From: Apostichopus japonicus
Taxonomy: Eukaryota > Echinodermata > Holothuroidea > Aspidochirotida > Stichopodidae
Direction of reading: 5' to 3'
NCBI RefSeq assembly: GCF_037975245.1
Contig: NC_092582.1
Span: 3,690,501-3,754,500 of the forward strand
Length of the DNA: 64,000 nucleotides
In this document: piece by piece, positions 24,401 through 36,263 of the stretch
How positions within the stretch are numbered: the first letter of the stretch is position 1
How the letters are laid out: every line of letters starts with the position of its first letter
Position numbers and translations under genes: made by a program
The notes under the pieces: generated by a model
The model's database searches: none
What the model was told of the DNA's origin: nothing
The model's input: only the letters and a program-made list of their open reading frames with translations

Positions 24401-27400
24401 AACAATTCCTATATCATTTGAATTAATAGATTTGTGCGACTGTCTTTAAGTTAGTGTCATCATTTTTAATCCTGTTTGAAGCAATACTTGAAAAGTTTGG
24501 TGAAATTACTGGAAAATAAAGAATAGACAATATAAATGCAGACAGCTGCTATACAGTAGGGAGTAATTACAGGTGATCATTTTTCATAACACTTTCCATT
24601 TTCTTTTCAATTTTTGATAGTTACCGAATACTGAGGATATTCCGGATTATTGTACAAAAACTACTATACATATTTACATTTGTTTAGCAATTCAGCAGTG
24701 GTTACAGGGCATTTTGCTATGTAAAAACTGAATAAATAAATCACTGTAGAAAGATCAAATAACTGTTAGGTAGCAGTGTGCTAATGTTAATAGGTAAACG
24801 AAAATTTAATACATTAAACATAAATGAAATGCAAAATCTTCTGCCACATAATAAAACAAAATGTCCCAAAACATATTTTTGACTTGTTCAGATATGAATA
24901 CCACACAACAGATCCAATAATGCTACATATTAGCAAAACAAAAACTGTTCAACTTTTCATGGCAATTCTAGCAAAAATCCAACCATGATATAAAAAAATG
25001 TTTTCGCGGATACAGGCATTCAAAAATCTACTAGAACATTTTTTCTTCTTACTATTCATGAAAACCTTGTCTTGATAAAATCATGTTAACAGTTAAAGGA
25101 ATTTTATCATCTCAACTTTATATAAACTGGAAAGGAGCAAAGAAGTTTGTTTGGCTAGAATGGGATTTTGAAGCAATGACTGATGAAAATTTATTTTGCT
25201 TTTTTGTTGTTGTTCAAGTTGATATATTGGTCTAAGCAATGTGTATTCATTCGAGATAATACAGACGTCCAGCTGAAGTACTCTTTTATATACTTTAGGT
25301 TCGCAAATAAGTCATCTGATGGGTTGGTATCGTGTAGCTTGCAAAATGGGGATTGTTGAAAAGTCTGACAAATGAAACCTACGTTTAATTCAACAGATCA
25401 TCTGTACGTAAACCTTCTTGACATTGACAGACATTCACACACACTGTGTGGGTCAAACTGACATCTATTCCATATGTCACACTCACTGATAAGTTAGTAT
25501 ATTATTACTAGTAATAATTACTAATTAGTATTTTTACTTTTTTTTGTTGTTACGCATTTAACAGTGAGAAACACAAGACACTGCAGTGTTTTACATTTAG
25601 TAATTTAAAAGCTATCCGATAGCATGCTGTACTTTCTGTTGAACCCTTACAAAGATTGTGTTTCATTTTCTTAAATCACTTTGCACAATATGGTATTCAA
25701 ATATATATTATAAGGCATAAATACATAACTGTATGAAAAAATGCCAAGACCTACCTCCTTAAGGACACCCTTTGTAAGTAAGCAGGATTTTTTGGCAGTT
25801 ACGACAAAGTAATGAGTCTCGTCTTTATAGTAGACAATATTCTCCAAATCTATACCAAGGGTGGATTTCATCTCTTTAAAGAAATCTTGTTTCATATGAT
25901 AGAAGCAGCCTCCAATCTCTTGTACTTTCACTTCCTGGCTGGTGTTGTAGTTGACAAAATTAAAGGTAATCGCAATAGCCAGTGCACGACCAGCCTTCTT
26001 CTTCTCAAATCCTGCGGAGGAAAGAAAGAGCGGACGCTGAGAGCTACCATTTGAACGAGGAAAAAAACATAAGTAAGAAGAATGCAGATTTCATTCGGGA
26101 CTTTCTACAGGGATAGATCCAAGAATTTTTTCCATTTATCGAGGAAACTCAAGCATCAACTTTGATAACAATGAAAAGATTTATTAAACGAGAAAAGTTC
26201 CTTTTTCTTTCTTGTCTTGCGATGCTGTTCTCTCGGTTGAGTTTTGTTTGTATAACTCTCCAGTCAAATTGTGTTGTGGTTTGAAGCAAAAGAAATTAAA
26301 TCTATGGCAGGTTATTCACAACATAGCTTGTCTTGACATCAGTATTAAACACCAAGGGGGTCAGATAGACTAAGGTCAGTGCCCTGTCCTTCATCACCTC
26401 TCGCCAGACGCATGAATGTCCTAATGTCCGGCATTTCTCATACCAAAAAACTTGTGAGCACGACTTAAAGCATTCAACATTCCATATTTGTGGAATAAAC
26501 TACTGTTACACATTTCCCTTTTCAGCTCTTACTTGTACCTGCACCGTATTAGATTCAGTAAATTACTGTGCCTGTATGTGCAAACATTTAAGTATACCCT
26601 CGCGCAAAACATCGTTACAGTTTATACTGTCTTCCAGCTTCATATCTACTGTATTGAAATTGTACTTAATATTGTGTACGTGGCCCAGTATTAACATCAT
26701 GAAATGCATATAAACTGCAGGATTTCCCACAAACAAGATGTCATGAACCATGTGTGTCATGATCTCCTTGGGTCTTCGCTACGTCCTCCATTTTTATGTT
26801 ACTATGTCAGTGGCCACCTTAGTAACAGACACTCTATTGTTAGATGGCTGTGTTTATGTCACACTAGGTGGTTAACATCTTGAAAAATAATGTTATATCT
26901 CAAAACCCACATCAACACTTAACTTTGAACTATCACATCCTTATAGTAGACAAACATAGCCTAACCTACTTGCTGCTAGTAAAGAGCACATATTTATTAT
27001 TAGTGGACTTTTTGCCTGTATTTACCTTTCAGAGTGTTTCTTCTTCCGTCGGCTCCAATCACAACATCAAACTCAAAAGTAGAGAGAGAGTGGTCCACTG
27101 GATCAAACTTTGCCCTCCAGCCGGTACCTCCTTGAAAGTAGAATAAAAATAACAAGATGTTCATAGATCAAATGGATCAGGGATCAAATCTGTCTGAAAC
27201 TCTTTCTTTTTAAAATGCAATTAAGATTCTTTGAGGTAACTTATTCAAAAGCTATCTTCTTTCACAATCTATGTGTACCGTAGACTTGTAGATGTATGAA
27301 CCTTTAGCATTTTCACTCCACTTGATGGTCATTAATTCAGCTTTGAAGGAATTCTGAAGAAATTAAAGCTACTGGTGTCTAAACGCTTTTAGGAATCTTT

Positions 27401-29270
27401 TTGCAGAATAATAGCATCTTTGGTAGAATTTACTTTGCTTCCAAAAAACTTAACAACTTTGAGCTATCTTCAAGCTATGAAGTAACTTGAAAAAAGACAA
27501 TCTTCCTTATCTCTTCCCCCCCCCCCCTCCTCCACCCTCATTACACAAAGGTATTAGATTTAAAGAAAGAGACATAATAATTTAATATAGCAAAACTCAA
27601 TAAAATAAATGATAATAAACTTTGGAAAATATAGCTCATGTTTATTGTGAATATGGTTTTAACTTAGTACATAATGACAAGGTTATCAAATGTTGTCATT
27701 ACCTTTGCAGTACTGCTACAAAGAAGTTTCACAAAGGATATAACAGCATTCAACAAAATTAATGCAAAAATGATCAAAATAATCATGTCTTACTGACATG
27801 CAGGGTTGCAACCACCATTTTTGTTTTGGGGTCAGGGCTAAGATCTCATGTCGACACCCCCTCTCCCCCTGAAGTACACATGGTTGCACCCCTGCTGATA
27901 ATAACAGACACTTACCATTTGACTGGTCCTCTGGGGGTTCTACTACGTCCTCTAAGGCGACATTGTGATGAACTTCTACTCCAAGGCACAAACAGATCTT
28001 CAATAATATCAACTGCAATCTTCGGATACCTGATGATTGCAACAATAACAAAATGTTAACTACAATTCTGCATGGTTCTGTGTAAAGACTAGGTAATTAA
28101 TTAAAGCGATTAAGATTGAAATACTCCTGAATAGAGCAAATCAGTAATCAGAAATATGAAATATGAAGAACTAAACTGGACACACTATAACACATAACAA
28201 AATGTTAATTACAATTCTGCATGGTTGTGTGTAAACCGATTCAATTTGAAATACTCCTGATTAGAGTAAATCAGAAATATTTTTTCTTAAACATGGCATT
28301 TAATTGTTTGAGCATAAAGTACCTTTAATCACTTACTTATGTGGTTGATGTTTCCAAGGCAAAATTTAGGGTACAGAATTTTGGCCCCGAGCTGCTTTAG
28401 ATCTTTGATGACAAAGGGCCACAAATGAAGCACATTGTTGCGAGTAAAGTCTTCTCTCCTTTCCACGACAATGACCTTTGCACCCAGTAAAGAACATTCA
28501 ATGGCAGTTCTCAAGCCACATGGCCCTGCTCCAATTATAAGAATCTGAGAAAACACAATGACAGAGTATGTTGTTACTGGATTGAAAAGAAAAATCATAC
28601 ATAAATTATATATTTAGGATACAAGAAAAGAGCTATAAATTTCACTAGAATACAGGAGAAAAGCAATAAATTTCTTTACAAATGTGCATCTATGACACCC
28701 AACCTTTTTTACTTGAAATTATTCAGTTTTGGTATAAATTGTGAAACTTCAACCAGTGAAACCTAGAAAACTGAATGATGGAATTGTATACCCTGGAATT
28801 ACCTGCTGTCAATGCTATGTTTTTATTGTTTCAGCTATAAGACCAAAGTATAATACAAAAGAAATGTAATAACACTGGTTAGGTCATCACATGACAACGC
28901 ATCACAACGCTTAAATTTCTCAATGCATAGATCTTAACATCTTTTCTGGGCTACAGTTTCAACTCACCTTCTGTTCTGTGCAAATGGTACCATTTCTGTA
29001 CTCTTCTCTTTCTGTCAATGGAGTCAACAGCGACCACAATGAACGAGCTCTCCGAGACTGTACTGTATTGCTCAGAGCTTTGTAAATTAGCCTATGGTCA
29101 TTAACATCACACAATCCAACTTGTTCCTGCAGAGCAGCATATGATGACAATGTTCCACTCAGGCTCTGAGCTTTGTAGAAATTTTCAAATAATGGTTCTG
29201 AGAAATTCTCTATCTGTGCTGAACCCTCTCGTTGTTCCTTATTTGGTGATGGTTCTTTAGGATTCTGCAT
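18325..29270 (-). CDS. MICAL-B: complete CH-less MICAL-type F-actin monooxygenase, 623 aa
   Basis: Nine exons on the minus strand: 29270-28968, 28544-28337, 28029-27916, 27127-27026, 26011-25755, 23146-22895, 22066-21754, 20420-20233 and 18459-18325. They sum to 1872 nt (623 aa plus TGA), all with GT/AG ends and matching phases. An in-frame TGA lies just upstream of the ATG. Residues 1-516 form the MICAL FAD monooxygenase: GAGPCG at 106-111, GADGRR around D235-G236, GD at 407-408, then PFWPQGTG. Residues 517-623 are Ser/Thr-rich, then charged and probably helical ([12 protein letters not shown]). There is no CH, LIM or bMERB domain, unlike full-length MICALs. The expected role is NADPH-dependent oxidation of actin, but loss of CH should change filament targeting. 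The exon 7 donor is the least certain junction. Confidence 0.88.
18552..18608. repeat. 3 x 19-bp tandem repeat
   Basis: Three exact copies of GTCAGCAGGCTATGAGGGG, in intron 8 of MICAL-B just before exon 9. Confidence 0.95.
20233..20420 (-). CDS. MICAL-B exon 8 (Ser/Thr-rich linker)
   Basis: 188 nt, acceptor TTAAAACAG, donor AATTTG|GTATGA, phases 1 to 0. It encodes a Ser/Thr/Asp-rich linker ([16 protein letters not shown]) and a helix [14 protein letters not shown]. It resembles no known domain. It is supported by phase, splice sites and the long open frame. Confidence 0.7.
21754..22066 (-). CDS. MICAL-B exon 7
   Basis: 313 nt, acceptor GCACTTCCAG, chosen donor GCAAG|GTATTC in phase 1. An alternative phase-1 donor, ATTC|GTAAAG, lies 6 nt further on and would add two residues. 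It encodes [13 protein letters not shown], the [15 protein letters not shown] helix and LYNPGEQDE, the end of the catalytic domain. Confidence 0.85.
22895..23146 (-). CDS. MICAL-B exon 6 (GD motif)
   Basis: 252 nt, acceptor GTATCCTCAG, donor TATCAG|GTAATA. It starts [18 protein letters not shown], contains [17 protein letters not shown] and ends MVGDGLYQ. Confidence 0.93.
23327..24045. repeat. Tandem ~300-bp repeat with CA-rich end
   Basis: Two full units of about 300 bp start at 23330 and 23630 (GTGTTTACAAGCTATTTTAG) and a third start is truncated at 23928. Shared landmarks are TTGCGGAGTTATTAGC, GACCCTGTGACCTCATTA and GAGCACCAAAATCAATAGGG. It runs into a (CA)n stretch at 23950-23995 and a short tail. 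It lies in intron 5 of MICAL-B. Confidence 0.8.
25755..26011 (-). CDS. MICAL-B exon 5
   Basis: 257 nt, acceptor CCTCCGCAG, donor AAGGAG|GTAGGT. It contains [19 protein letters not shown] and the [19 protein letters not shown] block. Confidence 0.93.
27026..27127 (-). CDS. MICAL-B exon 4 (DG motif)
   Basis: 102 nt, acceptor CAAGGAG, donor GAAAG|GTAAAT. It encodes [15 protein letters not shown] and [17 protein letters not shown]. The acceptor was placed to keep phase 1 and the paralogue length. Confidence 0.88.
27801..27894. mobile_element. Short hAT-like MITE remnant
   Basis: 94 bp with imperfect 15-bp inverted ends, CAGGGTTGCAACCAC and the reverse complement of CAGGGGTGCAACCAT. The flanks CTGACATG and CTGATAAT are only partly alike. 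It lies in MICAL-B intron 3, 22 bp from exon 3. Confidence 0.45.
27916..28029 (-). CDS. MICAL-B exon 3
   Basis: 114 nt, acceptor CAATCATCAG, donor AAATG|GTAAGT. It encodes [20 protein letters not shown] and an acidic tail EPPEDQSN. A 94-bp MITE-like sequence sits 21 bp past the donor. Confidence 0.88.
28044..28285. repeat. Duplicated ~100-bp segment in MICAL-B intron 2
   Basis: Two direct copies starting AACAAAATGTTAA-TACAATTC near 28047 and 28196, both with CTGCATGGTT and GAAATACTCCTGA. Confidence 0.8.
28337..28544 (-). CDS. MICAL-B exon 2 (FAD GxGxxG)
   Basis: 208 nt, acceptor TTTTCTCAG, donor ATAA|GTAAGT. It encodes [35 protein letters not shown] and ends INHI. Confidence 0.93.
28968..29270 (-). 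CDS. MICAL-B exon 1 (start codon)
   Basis: 101 codons from the ATG at 29270 (AAAAATGC context) to donor CAGAAG|GTGAGT. An upstream TTG in frame is not a credible start. It contains [16 protein letters not shown] and [18 protein letters not shown], paralogous to MICAL-A exon 1. Confidence 0.88.
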
Positions 29271-30477
29271 TTTTATTTTGCTTTGAAACAATATTCATAT
29301 AAACTTTGAGTAACATCTGGTTTCAAATCATGGCCTAAAGTTAGGCCGCAATGTTGCGTAAAGCCTACCACCAGTATTAAGTTAGGCTACTTACGCTGCA
29401 AAGCTGTCTACTTTCACTTGACAACAATTGCTGATTTCGCTTATTAGGCTGTAGTGGCATGCTCTGAGTCTGACTTGTAATTCAAACGAATTTGTTTTAC
29501 TGTAGGCCAGTAACCACTCAAGCCTATGTCACTACCTAAGCCTATGTAAGACTTGACTACCACTTTATAATAGGTCTAGCCTACAACATGTGATGTATCG
29601 AGACCGCTCCGTAAATTGTAGCGGAACTGGGCCTAATGTTAGTTCAGCACTGTGATTGTGTGAAGGACTTGGACAGCTACCTTTGCTTAGTTATAAAAAC
29701 GGAAATTCAGTAGATATTTTGGTACAGACGCTTTCTCCAGATGGCAGTTTACAAGGTAACATCCTCTATTTTATATGAAAGTTACGACTATCTGCTGTAT
29801 CCAACTTGAGACGGGCTTTGCTTGGACCCTGGCCTCCAGCTGATCTGTCCTGGATGTCGAGAATTCAATTGCAAGAATTAATTATTACAAGCACCCGGCA
29901 TGCAGTACCCGCCTTCTGCTTTTAATCTACAGAGAATGATACAGACCCCTACAACTTCCAAGTAAGAGACGGGAAATGTTTCCAGTAAAAGTGCAAACGT
30001 TCAACTCTATGTAAGAATTATTTATATTATATGACTAATGTTGAAAGATTATCCACAAAAAAACCTAAAGTGTATTAACAACTCACCAATACAGTGTAGT
30101 AGTGAATGGTTGGTAAAACGTACCGTACTTTAATTCCAAACAGCAAGGATATGTATATTCAGCAGTAGTTCCTTTTATGACTTTAGTGTCCAAATATGGC
30201 GTTTGAATTTTCCGGTTGCGTTTGGGCTGAAACTTAGGCTACCTCTGTTTTGCATGTAGACTACGTCTACTAACTCACTAGGTGAACTAAGTCTGTTGAT
30301 TAATCGTATATTTTCCAAGAAAGAAGGGAGGTGATACCAATCCTCATTTTGTCGCAATTCAAATTTTGTTTATGCCTACAATGAGTTCTCAGTAGCCTAT
30401 ACTATATTGATGTCATTTATTTACTAATTATTTTCAAACAGAGAGCTTGTATCAACAGATCTTAAATAGGATGACCA

Positions 30478-30600
30478 TCTACAGTCACAGTCTCGGTGCA
30501 AGGGGACTGGGGCTGAGAGCGGATCAGTCGTTCGGTTGTTTGTTTCTTTGTGCCCAACTTGTTTGTTTGGGTGACTTTTTTGTTAAAAAAAGTGCCTTTT
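30478..30600 (+). mobile_element. U2-headed SINE family, headless copy 3
   Basis: This matches the body of 47340-47530 at high identity over about 110 bp (ACAGTCACAGTCTCGGTGC, GGATCAGTCGTTCGGTTG, TTTGTGCCCA, GGGTGACTTTTTTGTTAAAA) but has no U2-like head that I can see. Confidence 0.65.
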
Positions 30601-31444
30601 AATAGGATTGTGAAACAACACATTGAATATTACCACAAATTCAAGATACGTTTCACATTTATGACTGCTTCAACAAACTAACTTAAGTAGGGCCTAATAA
30701 AAATCATACACGTTACTATTATCATGGCTCCTTTTGGTCAAATGGCCAAGATATCTGTAGACATATAAGTATTGTCCTGACTGGCCGTGGTTCTGAGCCA
30801 GAGCTGGAGCTAATAAAAACGGGATCTAACATTGTACCAGTTCTGCGAAAAAGTGTTTTAGGTTACCCCCCCCCCCCCCCCGAGATTAGTTTACTATCGT
30901 TTTGATGGTATAGCCAGAGATTTGAACCGTTATTCCTGCGTACTTCTTTGATCAGAAAGTTAATTTGAAGCAAACATGTGCCTTTCCTCAGAAACACACA
31001 GTAGGCCTACTGCCTTTATTAATGATTGCCACTGCAAAGTAAAACGTTATTCTTGGAATATACCTTTGTCAGGAAAGCCAACTTCGATTGACAGCAATGT
31101 AGGTGCAGCGGGTGGGGAGGGGAAGGGTGACCCTCGAGTCTATTATCGTTTACAGAATGAAAGAGCAGCCTGGGCATGCGCCTAGAAACATGCACTACCC
31201 TCAAGAACCATGATTATATAGCTCATTGCCAGAATATACCATACACGTCTCCTACACATATTATCAGATGAATATGCCTAGCGTTTTGGGTGGGTAGTCT
31301 CATCAATATACATTACGAACAAACAATATATTAAACTGACAAAAAACATGACAAAATAACGAAATTTGATATTACTCAATGAGCGTGGGAATTCAAATAC
31401 CAAATTGTTAGAGAAAAAAACTGAATGAAACATCACAACAGTAC

Positions 31445-31512
31445 CTGGTCAATGACGTAATCTTCCCGCTGTCTTTCTCTCTCACGTGGGACGCGATCAA
31501 TGGATATAGACC
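31445..31512 (-). CDS. Possible isolated exon
   Basis: Minus-strand segment between ACTTATAG and a GACCAG|GTACTG donor, open in one frame as SISIDRVPRERERQRED then YVIDQ. No family recognised. Its phase does not join directly to the candidate at 39.0 kb. Confidence 0.2.
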
Positions 31513-32298
31513 TATAAGTATAAAAAAATGTCTTCCTTGTTATTACGTGGAAGCGGTAATAGCGTTGAAAAACTACTGGGACGGTATCTGGAACACTGGG
31601 GTTGGGGGCCATGCAATTGAAAAAAGGGGTAATTCTGGGAGATACACCAAATGCGATTAATTTAGCTGTAAGTAAGTGTGGGACGAATGTGTGTTCAATG
31701 TACTATTAAAGTAGATCTCGCATGTCTATCTTTATCTAAATGAGAGTAAACTATGTTCAGATATATGTCAACACCGCATCATCAATTCCCCTTTTTGCCT
31801 AAATTTGCCTAAATTTCCTCATCGTGAATATATGCTGTATGAAGGCTTGACCTCAAGACACTTAGTCAGCATAGACCAGCTTTTTTTTTACTGAGCGCCA
31901 GTCTTAAGTAAACGAAAGGAGAACAGAACACAAAAGCGAAGTCCCTGGCCTTCCTCGTACAAACATTAATTCCATATGCCTTGACATTGCGACGTTTATT
32001 TGTACATATACCCACGTTGAGAATCGTACAGCTCTTAAACCGCCCACACTAATTTCTCATTGCAATTGGTTCAACCAAGAAGACGGATAGTTGTGATGGG
32101 GGAGGAGGGGGGGGGGAGCGGGGATGGGGGCAGGGTAGGAGGGAGTCATGTGCACACATGCGTGTGATTCCATCATGTTTACTTCTACAACTAAATTTAT
32201 GATGTTGTAACTATCTTTCTTTCACATATTTCTTCTCGAGAATGGGCAACATAATACTGCAGACGGAAACCAAAAAACAAACAAACGTGTTCTCAGTT

Positions 32299-32598
32299 TT
32301 ATTCCCTAAGGGCAGTATTAATTAGCTGACACATTTCACTTGTCAGATCTGTTCCAAGAGGACCTGTAAAATATATCTTCTGTGTAAAAACAAGTGGTCT
32401 CTCTCCTGTTCCTATGGCTTGACCAACATGCATGAACCAATCATGAGCGTACTTTCCTCGGTTACATGACCAATCAAGAGGTGACAGACTACACATAAAC
32501 AGCTGCGAGCGGAGGGGGTTGTAAAATGACCTTTCATCTCTCCTTTTTCTTAGTTTCTGGATAGTATCATTTTTCCTATCCAAGGGGGAATAATACAT
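32299..32598 (-). CDS. Unrecognised 99-codon ORF
   Basis: ATG at 32598, TAA at 32299. The sequence is not low-complexity and includes FYNPLRSQLFMC and GERPLVFTQKIYFTGPLG. I do not recognise it. No splice partners were found. Two near-identical CCAATCA motifs lie inside it on the plus strand at about 32433 and 32470, so it may instead be repeat or regulatory DNA. Confidence 0.15.
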   Translation of the reverse strand: MYYSPLDRKNDTIQKLRKRRDERSFYNPLRSQLFMCSLSPLDWSCNRGKYAHDWFMHVGQAIGTGERPLVFTQKIYFTGPLGTDLTSEMCQLINTALRE

Positions 32599-33145
32599 CT
32601 AATCGAATGTTTTGAAGCATAACAAAGCAAGCCAGACATTTATTACGTAATACTGTCTGAAGAGAGTTGAACTTTTCACCTTGTCGAGGTCAAACGATGC
32701 TTACACGCACACTTGTGCATTGGACCTATATACATGGCTACCTGCATCATTATGTAGAAAAGAATTTTACGGGGTGAAAAAAATCACATTAATATGGACC
32801 CATTTAATAGACGCTTTCTCGACGATTTTAGGGTCCTTCTTTCTTTTTCTTTTCTTTCTTTTTTCTTTTGAGAATAATTGTTCTGCTAATTGCAAAATAT
32901 TCATACAAAAACAGGTCAGTAGATATAAAAGAACAATAATCTAAACATGACAGGTTAATTAGATTTTCACAGCCCCATGGCATCGATGCTTACACTTCCT
33001 TGAAAACAATGTGTGTAAAATAACAGGTCAGTTGTACGAATTACAAAAACATTTCAACCGTTTTATAGTGTTCTTCAGAAGTGGCAATATTCCAACAAAT
33101 ATTTAAAATAAGATTGGAAGAGTATTTGAACCCTTCAGTATGTGG

Positions 33146-33201
33146 TTAAAACTGAAAAAAAAATATATATATAAATATATATATATTTTTTTTTTCAGTT
33201 A
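33146..33201. repeat. A/T-rich inverted repeat
   Basis: AACTGAAAAAAAAATATATA is mirrored by its reverse complement ending TTTTTTTTTTCAGTT around an AT core. Confidence 0.75.
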
Positions 33202-33504
33202 CGAAGTTAACACAGAATACAGTTTCATGCACTGAAATTTATCATAAAATTCATTCCATTTAGAGTGAATTACACTTTTTTGCTTACAGATTGTATATTG
33301 TTATGGCACCGAACACAAATATTGAAGGTGCGGTTGCAGTGCTTGTGAGAAAAAGTCTTGTGTTACCAAAATTGAAATACACTTGCTGTGTACCAATGTA
33401 ATAAAGTTTTATCTTCAATGAAAGACACAGAGAGTTTTAACAGCATCTTCATTACGTAATAGCCATAATCCAGAGGTAAAGTGACTCGTTGGGTCATGGC
33501 AAGG

Positions 33505-33533
33505 GGGAGGGGTGGGTGGGTGGGTGGGTGGGG
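33505..33533 (+). repeat. (GGTG)n G-rich tract
   Basis: GGGG followed by repeated TGGG. It has at least four G3 runs with short loops, so it is a G-quadruplex candidate. Confidence 0.8.
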
Positions 33534-34494
33534 AATAAAGAGGTGCCTTCAGCTTGGTATCACTGATTTCGTTATACATGCACGGGTTTCGCTAACAGAT
33601 GTTTTCGTGGTGTCTTTGATGTATTAACAACATACCCGCAACCACGAGGAAGCAGCCATTGGGCGAGAAGTGCAGGTATAGCTATAGAATTTGAGGGTCA
33701 TTCTGGGGATCAGACCCCAGGGTGGTCTATTAGGGGCTCCGCGGAAACATGAGTTAAGGGGCAATGCATCCCCGTTTTCGTAACAAAAAATGATAGGGGT
33801 GGGCAGTGGGATCCCGGTGACAAAATTGTACTTATGTACTGACCTGGTTTCTCCGCGACGCTATTGTTTGACATGAAACAATGAAACGATAAACGAAGTT
33901 GTGTGCATGGTTTACGGTGAAACTTTGAGATTATGTATTGGATAAAATTATATCGCCGGTTTTGTCACTAACATGTCTCTTTGACCCCCGAAAACTTATA
34001 GACAGACCTGAACTGAAACCCACGTCGTCTTTACTTATACATAGAATGCGAAACCATACCCTTCATTGTGATAAAATTATTTTGTGTTAAGTTTGTTTGT
34101 ATGCAAATATAACCATGAAAGGGTGCAGCTACCGAAAGACATAAATCTACAGGGTGCTTCGTTTGACATAAAACTTTAATAGAACTGTAATCATTTTCAA
34201 AATGTTTGTAAGAAAAAGCAAAAAAACTGATAATAATACTTCTACTACTACTACCAGGGAGTTGTTATAACAACTATCTGCTACTACTACTACTTATAAT
34301 AATAATAACAACAATAATTATAATTATAATAATAATAATAAATACAATAACCAATTTAATGACAATAATGAAAGAACAAAATTGCAAATTGATCACTTTG
34401 GTATTAACATATAGTGACGAAACGAGCTTCACCTAGACAACCGTATTGAAGAGATGTTACAAGACCTTGGAACAGGAAATCTTTGGTTCGTTTT

Positions 34495-34580
34495 ACCAGG
34501 GAGCTGCTACTCTAACGTTAGAGTAGCAGCTCCCTGGTTTTACCAGGGAGCTGCTACTCTTAGAGTAATAGCTCCCTGGT
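34495..34580. repeat. Two tandem palindromes, the first perfect over 44 bp
   Basis: 34495-34538 is a perfect loopless palindrome: arm ACCAGGGAGCTGCTACTCTA, centre AACGTT in part. 34542-34580 repeats the same arm with a 1-nt centre and two mismatches. A 16-bp perfect palindrome (AGTTGTTATAACAACT) lies upstream at about 34260. Confidence 0.95.
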
Positions 34581-35668
34581 TTCAGAATCATGAAAGAGTC
34601 TGTTGTTATTCAATACACACATCATGAATATGCACTAATGAGCCAAAGTAAGTCACACGTGCAGAGCATAGATCAATAGTTTTCGACCAAGAGTCGGGGC
34701 TAACTCAAAGGCGTGCGCAAGGGAGGGAAGAGGGGAAGGGGGGGGGGCCTCAGTCGGGGAGGTAAAGCATTCAGTCGGGAGATATTAACATTTAGTGATG
34801 GACGAATTGTTTCAGAGACGAAGGTAGAAATGAAAGTACATATTCCGCTACCTTACTTAGTCAAGAGGACAGAATTTGGTCAGGCAGTCCCCTTCCAACT
34901 GTGAAATCATGTGCACATCACTGGGCTAACCTTTTATAGTTCACCCAATATGATTACTCAATGGAGTTATATTTCATCGTCATTTTTCACGTCGGTTTGT
35001 GAAAAAAAGTAGTTTTATAAGTTCTATTTTCATGAATAATTAAAAGTGAAATGCATTATTCCTAGTTCATGCATCTCTGTATGTGACATAAACCTACACA
35101 TGGCCACTGTATAATTGCCAAAATTCACAAGGAAATGGTTTCATGTTTGGCTTCAAATGAAACATACCGAAACCTTTCCATCATTGGTCACAATAGGTGG
35201 CGTTTCCATTAATCTATCTGAATGTCTGTCTGTCTGAACTTGTTGGGAACACCCGATTTGGCAAGTCGTATGCAGGATGGTATGCAGGATGTATACTGAT
35301 GACGGTGTCAGGCAGCGGAGGGGGGGGGGTGGGCGGGGGTTGAAGAGAGCTCTCCATAATCTCTTTGGGGCTCTCTCTAGTCCCTAGACTACAGGCCGCC
35401 CTTCCTTCTCCTTGATATAGACTTTGCAAAGAGTCTTAAACTGAATTTGGTTTACTCCTGTCATGCTGGGTCTATTATGTGTGAAACCTTTTATTCAAAT
35501 TGGTTGTACGCTTCCCGTGGTTACCGACCGTGGGCATTTATAGAGGAAGGGAGCAACGGTCTTTAAGAACAGCCGGTAATTTATTGTCAGCGTGGGAAGA
35601 CGGAAACAGAACAGAACACGCTTTGGACATACGGTCTGAACATGTCCTATCTCGGCCTATACTCTATC

Positions 35669-35672
35669 TACG

Positions 35673-35711
<39 letters not shown>
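35669..35711. repeat. (CT)n(AT)n microsatellite
   Basis: CTCTCT run followed by TATATA run. Confidence 0.95.
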
Positions 35712-35714
<3 letters not shown>

Positions 35715-36263
35715 AACGGCATGCACAGACAAATAGGCCTCTGACCATGCAAATAGGCCTGTACGTAGTTCATGTTCCCTTAGCTCGAAAGTTCCTTGCA
35801 ATTGTCTGAAATCAATATAATGTTATAGTCTCCCTTTCCCAGGATTTGGAAAGGCTTAACGAACTTAAGATAACAAGAGAAAGAACTAAATAACCAGATA
35901 AGGTTATTAAAGATATTCGCGTGGATAGGGATCGCTGTATTAGATTACCACCGTTTCACCATGTGATTTATGACTATTTTCCAGACACGATTACGTAATA
36001 GTGCATCATTTGATACGGTTCAGACAACACATACATGTGTAGTCAATGTACGTCAACACGAAGTAACTGTAGTGAAACTAATACATGTATGTTAAAAACT
36101 TATACCTGCAAAATAATTCATCCAAGGCTCGTACAGTTTCATTAAAGGAACACGATGCGCTTGAATCGCGACGGGTAAAAATATAATCAGATGAAGAAGA
36201 CTCGCAATTGATACGATATTATATGATATTGTATGATATCATACGTATATATCGATGTGTGTA

